Shown here piece after piece: positions 1-5,795 of a stretch of 6,469 nucleotides of DNA (position 1 is the stretch's first letter; every line of letters starts with the position of its first letter). The stretch is from contig JAEYZJ010000248.1 in NCBI GenBank assembly GCA_023430705.1, positions 1 to 6,469 of the forward strand, in the 5' to 3' direction. Below the pieces are notes generated by a model. The model searched no databases and was not told the origin of the DNA. It saw only the letters and a program-made list of their open reading frames with translations. Made by a program: the position numbers and the translations under genes. The stretch is from Pseudomonadota bacterium. Its GTDB lineage: Bacteria; Pseudomonadota; Alphaproteobacteria; Rhizobiales; Devosiaceae.

Positions 1-765
1 ATCGACGAGTATCTCGAGGAAGGCCGTGACGAGTTCGAGATCGTCGGCGCCGTCCATGTCGAGGCTTTCCCGACCGATCCCATCAAGGAGACCGAGACGC
101 TGCAGAAGGTGGCCGACACGGGTCGCCTGCCGCTGGTGATCGTCGGCAATGGCGACCTCGGTTCGGCGGAGTTCTCCGCGCTGCTCGACCGGCACCAGGA
201 GTATCCGATCTTCCGTGGCATCCGCCAGGTCGTGAACATGCATCGCGACCCGAAGCGGAGCTACACGAGCCGCGACCTCATGTCGGAACCGCAGTTCCTC
301 GAAGGCCTTCGCGAACTCGGCCGCCGCGGCCTCAGCTTTGACCTGCAGCTCTACCCCCACCAGATGGAGACTGCGGCGGCGCTGGCTGCCCAGGCTCCAG
401 ACACCCTGATCATCCTCAACCATGCGGGGATGTGGGCCGATCGCGACCTTGCTGGCTGGAAGCAGTGGAAGGCCGGCATGCGCGCCCTCGCCGCGCAGCC
501 CAACATCGTCGCCAAGATCTCGGGCCTCGGCATGCTCGACAACCAGTGGACGACCGAGAGTATCCGGCCACTGGTGCTTGAGAGCCTGGAGGCCTTCGGC
601 ACGGACCGCGCGATGTTCGCGTCTAACTTCCCCGTCGACAAGCAGTACTCGGACTTCGTCACCGTCTGGCGCGCCTTCGACACCATCACCGCGGGCTTCG
701 CCGCAGCAGAGCGCACGGCGCTTTTCTGCGACAACGCCCGCAAGTACTACCGCATCCCCGCCTGA
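1..765 (+). CDS. Amidohydrolase-2 / COG3618 family lactonase-like hydrolase (5'-truncated by window edge)
   Basis: The frame is open from base 1 to the TGA at 763-765, giving 254 residues; the start lies outside the window. It looks like the COG3618 (Amidohydro_2) TIM-barrel hydrolases, which include L-rhamnono- and L-fucono-lactonases that open sugar lactones in the cytoplasm. Visible family landmarks, numbered within the fragment: VHVEA near 18-22, GIRQVVN near 73-79, FDLQLYPHQ ending near 121 (His120), LNHAG with His141, KISGL near 172-176, and SNFPVD at 208-213. Family members are usually about 280-300 residues, so roughly 30-60 N-terminal residues are missing, including the expected HxH metal motif. 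The usual metal/catalytic Asp in the SDWP motif is Asn209 here, with an Asp at 213; I recall this as a recurrent subgroup feature, not damage. A sugar-acid dehydratase follows after 37 nt, which favours a lactonase role (inference). A GTG at 109 is internal and not a plausible start, because conserved family sequence precedes it. Confidence 0.85.
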   Translation: MDEYLEEGRDEFEIVGAVHVEAFPTDPIKETETLQKVADTGRLPLVIVGNGDLGSAEFSALLDRHQEYPIFRGIRQVVNMHRDPKRSYTSRDLMSEPQFLEGLRELGRRGLSFDLQLYPHQMETAAALAAQAPDTLIILNHAGMWADRDLAGWKQWKAGMRALAAQPNIVAKISGLGMLDNQWTTESIRPLVLESLEAFGTDRAMFASNFPVDKQYSDFVTVWRAFDTITAGFAAAERTALFCDNARKYYRIPA

Positions 766-789
766 GGGCCGGCACCAGACACGAATACC

Positions 790-796
790 GGAGGAG
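790..796 (+). promoter_or_regulatory. Strong Shine-Dalgarno that fixes the GTG start of the dehydratase
   Basis: GGAGGAG lies 6 nt before the GTG at 803. The reading frame stays open far upstream (to about 422), but that extension overlaps the lactonase in another frame and has arginine/serine-rich shadow composition. This ribosome binding site, together with the typical enolase N-terminus MKIKSIEAF, decides for 803. Confidence 0.85.
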
Positions 797-802
797 TTTT
801 CC

Positions 803-1987
803 GTGAAGATCAAGTCCATCGAGGCTTTTGCCATTACCAACCCGATCGCGGGCGGCACGTATGAGGAAGCCAAGCAGAAGGGGACCGCGCGCCGCGCGCC
901 ATGGACCAAGGATGCCGAGGTCGCAAACCCGATGTCGCGTTATCCGCGCTACAAGGCCCTGCGCGCCAGTTGGAACGCCAAGTTCCCGGCAGTCGGCGTC
1001 ATCGTCACTGCCGAGGACGGGTCCTGGGGCTTCGGCACGACGGGTTACGGCCAGCCGACGATCTCGTTGATCAACGACCACATCGGCCCGCTGCTCGAGG
1101 GCGAGAACGCGCTCGCCACCGAAAAGCTCTACGACATGATGATGCGCATCGTGTCGCCCTACTCGGCATCCGGCCTCGCATCGTACGCCATTTCCGGAAT
1201 TGATCTCGCGCTCTGGGATCTCAAGGGCCGCGTGCTCAAGCTACCGGTCTACGAACTCGCTGGCGGCGCGGCCCGCGACAAGCAGTTCTGCTATGCCACT
1301 GGTAACGATACCGATTGGCACATGGAACTGGGTTTCAAGGCGACCAAGCTCGCCTGCCCCTACGGCACCGCCGATGGGCTTGAGGCACTGGACAAGAACG
1401 AAGCGTTCGTGGGCAAGGCCCGTGAGCTGATCGGTCCGCACGTCGAGCTGATGCTCGATTGCTGGATGGCCTTCGATGTCGAGTTTGCCGTGCGCCTCGC
1501 GCACCGCCTGCGCCCGTTCAACCTCAAGTGGATGGAAGACTGCCTGATCCCCGAGGATCACACCTCGCACAAGGCCCTGCGTGAGCGCCTGCCGTGGCAG
1601 ACGATCGCCACCGGCGAGCACTGGTACACGCCCTACACCTTCTTCGAGGCCGCAAAGGATCGCGTGGCCGACATCTTCCAGCCCGACATCCACTGGGTCG
1701 GCGGCTTCACGGCCTGCCAGAAGATCGCGGCCATTGCCGAATATGCGGGCATCGACATGTACTGCCACGCAGGCATGAACACCCCATACGGGCAGCACTT
1801 CACCATCGCTTCGACCGCATCGAAGTGGGGCGAGTTCTTCGTCGGCGGCGCCCCCGGGCAGCCGCTCAAGGAGACCAACAACTACCCCGGCATGGCGGTC
1901 CCTGTGGACGGCTACGTCACCGTCAGCGACGAGCCCGGCTTCGGCCACGGGCTCTCCAAAGAGGCCATCGAGTCGATGGCGCTCTGA
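803..1987 (+). CDS. Enolase-superfamily sugar-acid dehydratase, L-rhamnonate dehydratase-like (mandelate racemase subgroup)
   Basis: This 394-residue protein has the enolase-superfamily layout: an N-terminal capping domain (about 1-125) followed by a (beta/alpha)7-beta barrel. Members remove water from aldonates to give 2-keto-3-deoxy acids, using Mg2+ in the cytoplasm. Likely metal ligands are Asp219 (LMLDCWM), Glu245 (KWMEDC) and Glu272 (TGEHW). Asp295 (FQPD) and His322 (YCHAG) would form the general acid/base dyad. The spacings and the neighbouring DCWM, LKWMEDC and GEH segments match my memory of L-rhamnonate dehydratase (RhmD, about 400 residues), as does the C-terminal EPGFG. Lys182 (KATK) sits at the second-strand position. 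A pocket residue that is His33 in RhmD aligns with Pro33 here (..APW.. versus ..NHW..), so L-rhamnonate specificity is not assured; L-fuconate, L-lyxonate or another acid sugar is possible. Family and dehydratase chemistry are well supported; the substrate is an inference. It starts with GTG behind a strong ribosome site, 37 nt after the lactonase. Confidence 0.92.
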   Translation: MKIKSIEAFAITNPIAGGTYEEAKQKGTARRAPWTKDAEVANPMSRYPRYKALRASWNAKFPAVGVIVTAEDGSWGFGTTGYGQPTISLINDHIGPLLEGENALATEKLYDMMMRIVSPYSASGLASYAISGIDLALWDLKGRVLKLPVYELAGGAARDKQFCYATGNDTDWHMELGFKATKLACPYGTADGLEALDKNEAFVGKARELIGPHVELMLDCWMAFDVEFAVRLAHRLRPFNLKWMEDCLIPEDHTSHKALRERLPWQTIATGEHWYTPYTFFEAAKDRVADIFQPDIHWVGGFTACQKIAAIAEYAGIDMYCHAGMNTPYGQHFTIASTASKWGEFFVGGAPGQPLKETNNYPGMAVPVDGYVTVSDEPGFGHGLSKEAIESMAL

Positions 1988-2096
1988 TTTTCCGGAGGGC
2001 CATTCCTCGGCCCTTCCAATCAGTCAGGGAGCGGGCTCATCCTCCGCTCCCACAGATCAACCAGAAGGCCGCCACGGGCGGCGAAGGAGGAGGAAT
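1988..2096 (+). promoter_or_regulatory. Structured leader of the solute-binding-protein gene (three tandem hairpins, two anti-SD stretches)
   Basis: This 109-nt gap can fold into three consecutive stem-loops. Hairpin A pairs 1994-2001 with 2009-2016 (8 bp, one G-U). Hairpin B pairs 2027-2034 with 2044-2051 (8 bp, perfect). Hairpin C pairs 2068-2073 with 2077-2082 (6 bp, 3-nt loop). None is followed by a T-run, so they are not classical intrinsic terminators. The 7-nt loop of A, ATTCCTC at 2002-2008, is the exact reverse complement of GAGGAAT at 2090-2096, which covers the end of the Shine-Dalgarno and the bases up to the start codon. TCCTCC at 2040-2045 is complementary to GGAGGA at 2086-2091. 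I see no convincing sigma-70 promoter. Possible roles are transcript-end protection, segmental mRNA stability or translation control; all are inferred. Confidence 0.5.
2084..2093 (+). promoter_or_regulatory. Very strong Shine-Dalgarno of the solute-binding-protein gene
   Basis: AAGGAGGAGG ends 3 nt before the ATG at 2097 and contains two overlapping GGAGG cores, giving a choice of spacings (3 or 6 nt). This is the purine-richest ribosome site in the window, consistent with high expression of a periplasmic binding protein. It starts one base after hairpin C. Confidence 0.85.
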
Positions 2097-3854
2097 ATGA
2101 AGCGCTCACTCTTGCTCGGCAGTGCACTCGCATTGCTGATGGGAACCACGGCATTTGCGCAGGTGGCCGACGTGCCGCGTCACGAGACCCTGGTCATGAC
2201 CCCCTGGGGCGACCAGCCGGCTCAGTTTGCCAACACCGAGAACTGGCATCCGTACCTGGGGACGGTCACGCACCAGCGCGACGTCATGCAGTACACCGTC
2301 AACGAAATGCTCTTTTATACCAACCTGAACACGGGTGAACTGATCCCGTGGCAGGGCGAGAGCTACGAACTGGCGGCCGACTACCTGTCGGCGACGATCA
2401 AGCTGCGTGCGGGTGTCGAGTGGTCGGACGGCCAGCCGTTCTCCGCCGACGACGTCAAGTTCACCCTCGAGACCCTGCGTGACGCGCCGCCGGAAGTCCC
2501 CGCTTCCGCAGCGTTCAAGGAGTGGGTGAAGGACGTCGTCGTCACTGACGCGCACACCCTCACCATCAACTTCAACAAGCCGGCACCGCGCTTCGTGCGC
2601 GACTACCTGGCCCTCGGTCACGAGAACCACTACCCGACGCTTCCCAAGCACATCTGGGAAGGCCAGGACTTCGTGAACTTCACGAACTACGACCTCGCCA
2701 AGGGCTGGCCGGTTGGTACTGGCGCCTACAAGCTGGTGCTCAGCACCAACCAGCAGGAGATCTTCGATCGCCGCGACGACTGGTGGGGCGTGAAGACCGG
2801 CTTCCAGGACGCACCGGCGCCCAAGCGCATCCTGCTGGTGCCCGTCTCATCCGACGACGCCATGGGCCAGATGCACATCGCCAACCAGATCGACGGTGGC
2901 CGCCAGCTGCTGATCGGCACGTTCGAGGCCGCCCGCGCCCAGAACGACAAGCTGGCCTCGTGGAACACCGAAGGCCCGAACTGGGGTGCTCCGGACGGGT
3001 GCGACTACTCGCTGGTGTTCAACCAGCAGCGCGCGCCGTGGAACGACGTCAACCTGCGCTACGCGATCAACCATGCCATCGACCGCGCCGAGATCAACGA
3101 CATCGGCTACGAAGGCTCGCAGAAGGTCGTGACCTACGCCTTCTCCGGCTACATGGCCGGCGCCTGGCTCGGCGAGGGCAGCCCGCTGCAGGCTGTGCTC
3201 GACAAGTACAACCTGGACAACCCGTCCCAGGCCCTGGTCGACGAGTACATGGCCAAGGGTGGCTACGAGAAGAACGCCGATGGCGTGTGGTCCAAGGACG
3301 GCCAGCCGATCACGGTCAACGTCCGCACCCCGGCCTTCATCCAGCCGGTGCTCGCGCCGCTGACCCAGCAGCTCAAGGAAGCCGGCTTCGACGCCCTGCA
3401 GGCCCCGGTGGACGACACCTGGCTGCCGGACATCCAGTCGGGCAACTTCGACACGATGATCTTCGTGCACTGCGGCAGCCTGTCGGAGCCGCTGGAAACC
3501 CTCCAGCACTACCACAGCAAGTTCTCGCGTGACCCGGGTGTCAACATCCCGAACGCAGTGGCGGCCACCCGCTACTCGAACCCGGAATTCGACGCCATCA
3601 TCGACCGCATGGACGCTGTCGTTGCCGACACCAATCCGGACTCGCAGTACATGAAGGACGCTGTGGCGGCCCTCGACATCGCCCTGCGCGACCTGCCGCA
3701 GATCGACCTGCTGGAAGAGTTCCACGTGGTGACCAACAACAACACCTACTGGACCGGCTGGCCGACGGCGGAGAACCCCTACGTCGCGCCCTACACCCCG
3801 TGGGAAGCCTTCAACGTGGTGATCCACAACCTGCAGCCGACTGGCGCTCAGTAG
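2097..3854 (+). CDS. ABC transporter periplasmic solute-binding protein, family 5 (SBP_bac_5; Opp/Dpp type)
   Basis: This 585-residue protein captures the substrate in the periplasm and delivers it to the permeases encoded next. Residues 1-21 are a Sec signal peptide: KR near the start, a hydrophobic core, and cleavage after AFA before Gln22. No lipobox Cys is present, so the mature protein should be soluble. The family-5 signature lies at about 97-125, with VEWSDGQPFSADDVKF at its centre. GTGAYKL at 207-213 and WNDVNLRYAINHAIDR at 315-330 are further family landmarks. The aromatic C-terminal segment with WTGWPTAENPY (552-562) resembles, from memory, family-5 proteins of cellooligosaccharide-type importers, so an oligosaccharide or sugar derivative is as plausible as a peptide. 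The neighbouring lactonase and dehydratase also point to a sugar-acid ligand (inference). The mature protein has only two cysteines, Cys302 and Cys459. The length is usual for the family (500-600), and no truncation is seen. Confidence 0.93.
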   Translation: MKRSLLLGSALALLMGTTAFAQVADVPRHETLVMTPWGDQPAQFANTENWHPYLGTVTHQRDVMQYTVNEMLFYTNLNTGELIPWQGESYELAADYLSATIKLRAGVEWSDGQPFSADDVKFTLETLRDAPPEVPASAAFKEWVKDVVVTDAHTLTINFNKPAPRFVRDYLALGHENHYPTLPKHIWEGQDFVNFTNYDLAKGWPVGTGAYKLVLSTNQQEIFDRRDDWWGVKTGFQDAPAPKRILLVPVSSDDAMGQMHIANQIDGGRQLLIGTFEAARAQNDKLASWNTEGPNWGAPDGCDYSLVFNQQRAPWNDVNLRYAINHAIDRAEINDIGYEGSQKVVTYAFSGYMAGAWLGEGSPLQAVLDKYNLDNPSQALVDEYMAKGGYEKNADGVWSKDGQPITVNVRTPAFIQPVLAPLTQQLKEAGFDALQAPVDDTWLPDIQSGNFDTMIFVHCGSLSEPLETLQHYHSKFSRDPGVNIPNAVAATRYSNPEFDAIIDRMDAVVADTNPDSQYMKDAVAALDIALRDLPQIDLLEEFHVVTNNNTYWTGWPTAENPYVAPYTPWEAFNVVIHNLQPTGAQ

Positions 3855-3859
3855 CCAAA

Positions 3860-3874
3860 CGTTCCTCCCGAACG
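3860..3874 (+). repeat. Small inverted repeat after the binding-protein gene
   Basis: CGTTC at 3860-3864 pairs with GAACG at 3870-3874 around a 5-nt loop. It is only 5 bp, lies 6 nt past the stop codon, and precedes the much stronger hairpin at 3877. On its own it could be chance. Confidence 0.3.
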
Positions 3875-3876
3875 CA

Positions 3877-3904
3877 GGAGCAGGCGGGTTATCCCGCCTG
3901 CTCC
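3877..3904 (+). promoter_or_regulatory. Perfect 12-bp GC-rich hairpin between binding-protein and permease genes
   Basis: GGAGCAGGCGGG (3877-3888) pairs without mismatch with CCCGCCTGCTCC (3893-3904) around a TTAT loop. Ten of the 12 pairs are G-C. The following bases are AAACCTATG, with no T-run, and the permease gene begins only 26 nt later, so full termination is unlikely. Such intercistronic hairpins commonly protect the upstream binding-protein mRNA from 3' exonucleases or cause partial termination, giving excess binding protein over permease (established for malE-malF-like arrangements). The role here is inferred; the stem itself is seen directly. Confidence 0.75.
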
Positions 3905-3930
3905 AAACCTATGATGGGCAGCGAGGCTCA

Positions 3931-4935
3931 ATGTCGAAAGAACTTCAACGCTACCTGCTCACGAGATTTGGTCAGTTTCTGCTGATCATCTTCGTCGCAG
4001 TCAGCATCAACTTCATCATCCCGCGTCTGTTGCCGGGTGACCCAGTACAGACCGCGCTGGCACGCCTGCAGGCCGGCGGCGGCAACCAGGCCATGGACAT
4101 CCAGGCGATCTCGGCGGTCTATCGCGAGAAGTACGGCCTCGATGCCCCGCTGTGGGAGCAGTACATCAACTACTGGGCGGACCTGTTCCGCCTCGATCTA
4201 GGCGTCTCGTTCGTAAACTTCCCCGAGAACGTTTCGACCATGATCGGCAATGCGCTGCCGTGGTCGATCGGCCTTCTCGCAACGGCAACGCTGATCGCCT
4301 TCGTGACCGGATCGCTGCTTGGCGCACGACTTGCGTGGCCCACCGCCGGGCGCGGCATCAAGGTCATGGTGCCGATGATGATGATCCTCACATCGATCCC
4401 GTTCTACCTGCTGGCGATCATCCTGATCTACATCTTCGCCGTGGTGCTGAAATGGTTGCCACCAGCGGGCGGCGTACCACCAACCCGAATAATGCGCTTC
4501 GACTGGGCGACGACGCAGGACGTGCTCCGGCACGCGATCCTGCCGGCAGGCGCCATCATCCTGGGCAATATCGGCTTTTGGGCGCTGGGCATGCGCAGCC
4601 AGATGGTCAACGTGCTGGGTGAGGACTACATCACCTTCGCGGAAGCCAAGGGCCTGAAGCCATCCCGCATCTTCTTTTGGTACGGCATGCGCAACGCGCT
4701 ACTGGCACAGATCACGGCACTCGCGCTGTCGCTGGGCTCGGTCGTCTCCGGCGCCGTGCTCGTCGAGGTGATCTTCAACTACCCCGGCCTGGGCAACCTG
4801 CTCTACGTCGCCATCCGCGGCCAGGATTACTTCGTGATCCAGGGCGTAGTGCTGATGCTGATCGTCACCCTCGCGGTGCTGCTTTTCATCGTCGACCTCA
4901 TCTATCCGCTTCTTGATCCGAGGATTCGCCGATGA
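3931..4935 (+). CDS. ABC transporter inner-membrane permease, DppB/OppB type
   Basis: This 334-residue protein is the first of the two transmembrane subunits that form the channel for the binding protein's ligand. About six membrane segments are visible, near residues 13-31, 108-132, 145-173, 200-220, 260-283 and 302-326. The N-terminus (YLLTRFGQFLLIIFVAVSINF, then LLPGDP at 33-38) is typical of DppB. The cytoplasmic EAA coupling loop runs about 231-258, with AEAKG at 237-241; the family's common RNALLP reads RNALLA at 254-259. VEVIFNYPGLG (278-288) and the LLDPRIRR end are also family hallmarks. Only a weak ribosome site is seen, GAGG at 3923-3926, and ATGs at 3911 and 3914 are out of frame. 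The weak start and the upstream hairpin would keep expression below that of the binding protein. The TGA overlaps the next ATG (ATGA), suggesting translational coupling. The substrate cannot be read from the sequence. Confidence 0.94.
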   Translation: MSKELQRYLLTRFGQFLLIIFVAVSINFIIPRLLPGDPVQTALARLQAGGGNQAMDIQAISAVYREKYGLDAPLWEQYINYWADLFRLDLGVSFVNFPENVSTMIGNALPWSIGLLATATLIAFVTGSLLGARLAWPTAGRGIKVMVPMMMILTSIPFYLLAIILIYIFAVVLKWLPPAGGVPPTRIMRFDWATTQDVLRHAILPAGAIILGNIGFWALGMRSQMVNVLGEDYITFAEAKGLKPSRIFFWYGMRNALLAQITALALSLGSVVSGAVLVEVIFNYPGLGNLLYVAIRGQDYFVIQGVVLMLIVTLAVLLFIVDLIYPLLDPRIRR

Positions 4936-5795
4936 ACCGGTTCTTCGCTGCCGTACAACGCAACTTCCAGCAGGGACGCATCAGTCCCCTGCTGATCGCC
5001 GGCCTCGCCATCCTGGGTGGGGTGGTGCTGTTCGGGCTCATTGGTCCGCTCTTCGTCGATGCGGCTAACGCCCAGGTCGGCGCCGTGCGTCCGCGCCGGC
5101 CGCCGGGAGGCGACTACTTCCTCGGCACCGACTCGCAGGGTCGCGACATGTGGACCCTGCTGATCTACGCCACGCCGAACACGCTCAAGATGGGCCTGAT
5201 CGCCGGCTTCATCGGCGTCGGCCTCGGTGCGGGCCTCGGCCTCATCGCCGGCCAGTTCGGCGGCTGGGTCGATGCGGTCATCCGCGTCGTCTCGGACGCC
5301 CTGCTGACGGTTCCGGCCATCGCCATCCTCGTCATCATCTCGGCCAATATCGACCGGATGAACACCTTCGTGATGGCGCTCGTCGTGGCGTCGCTGGGCT
5401 GGATGTTCACGGCGCGCACCGTGCGCGCGCAGGTACTCACCATCCGCGAGAAAGCCTATGTGGAGGTGGCGCGGGTGAACGGCGAAGGCTCGTTCGAGAT
5501 CCTGTTCCGGGAAGTCATGCCGAACGTGATGCCCTATATCGTTGCCAGCTTCGTGGGCACGGTGTCGGGCGCCATCCTGTCGGTGATCGGCCTCGAGGCG
5601 CTCGGCCTCGGTGCGCTCGACGAAATGACCCTTGGCAATACGATCTACTGGGCCCAGCAGTCCTCCGCGGTTCTGCGCGGCTACTGGTGGTGGTGGAGTC
5701 CGCCGATCGTCATGATCGCGCTGATCTTCGTCGGCCTGTTCCTCACCTCGGTCGGGTTCGACCGTTTCGCTAACCCCCGGCTGGCGAGGCGCTGA
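4932..5795 (+). CDS. ABC transporter inner-membrane permease, DppC/OppC type
   Basis: This 287-residue protein is the second channel subunit, partner of the preceding permease. A single N-terminal membrane segment (about 19-42) is followed by a periplasmic stretch and the DppC hallmark LGTDSQGRD (64-72). The transport domain follows, with membrane segments near 86-108, 122-139, 145-160, 203-221 and 258-276. The EAA coupling loop is at about 178-198 (EVARVNGEGSFEILFREVMPN). A run of four Trp (252-255), YWWWWSPP, sits where the family usually has WWW.PP. The ATG lies inside the stop region of the upstream gene (ATGA at 4932-4935), with GAGG at 4920-4923 as ribosome site. The stop overlaps the next gene by one base (TGATG). 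These overlaps indicate stoichiometric, coupled synthesis of the membrane parts. Length is typical of DppC (about 280-300). Confidence 0.94.
   Translation: MNRFFAAVQRNFQQGRISPLLIAGLAILGGVVLFGLIGPLFVDAANAQVGAVRPRRPPGGDYFLGTDSQGRDMWTLLIYATPNTLKMGLIAGFIGVGLGAGLGLIAGQFGGWVDAVIRVVSDALLTVPAIAILVIISANIDRMNTFVMALVVASLGWMFTARTVRAQVLTIREKAYVEVARVNGEGSFEILFREVMPNVMPYIVASFVGTVSGAILSVIGLEALGLGALDEMTLGNTIYWAQQSSAVLRGYWWWWSPPIVMIALIFVGLFLTSVGFDRFANPRLARR

Noticed and set aside
422..802. In-frame upstream extension of the dehydratase
   Set aside because: It overlaps the lactonase in another frame, has shadow-like Ser/Arg/Pro composition, and lacks enolase homology; the GGAGGAG at 790-796 supports GTG 803.
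1241..1948. 235-codon minus-strand open frame opposite the dehydratase
   Set aside because: Shadow of the well-supported dehydratase; no domain and no convincing ribosome site considered.
1988..2096. Internal sigma-70 promoter before the binding-protein gene
   Set aside because: I found no pair of -35/-10-like hexamers with suitable spacing; the gap is GC-rich and occupied by stem-loops. Promoters of other sigma factors cannot be excluded by eye.
2847..3827. 326-codon open frame on the minus strand opposite the binding-protein gene
   Set aside because: It is antisense to a clear family-5 binding protein. Its Val/Asp/His/Arg-rich composition is what G/C-rich third codon positions produce in the opposite strand, and no recognisable domain is present.
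3877..3904. Intrinsic terminator ending the operon
   Set aside because: The stem is strong but no T-run follows, and permease and ATPase genes of the same importer continue 26 nt later, so at most partial termination is likely.
3911..3985. ATG pair at 3911/3914 as a small upstream peptide before the permease
   Set aside because: There is no good ribosome site before 3911, as the hairpin's 3' arm lies there. The frame that starts at 3911 overlaps the permease start and looks like read-through of non-coding sequence.
4375..4386. GAT trinucleotide run
   Set aside because: Encodes consecutive Met residues within a membrane segment of the permease; too short to be a meaningful repeat.
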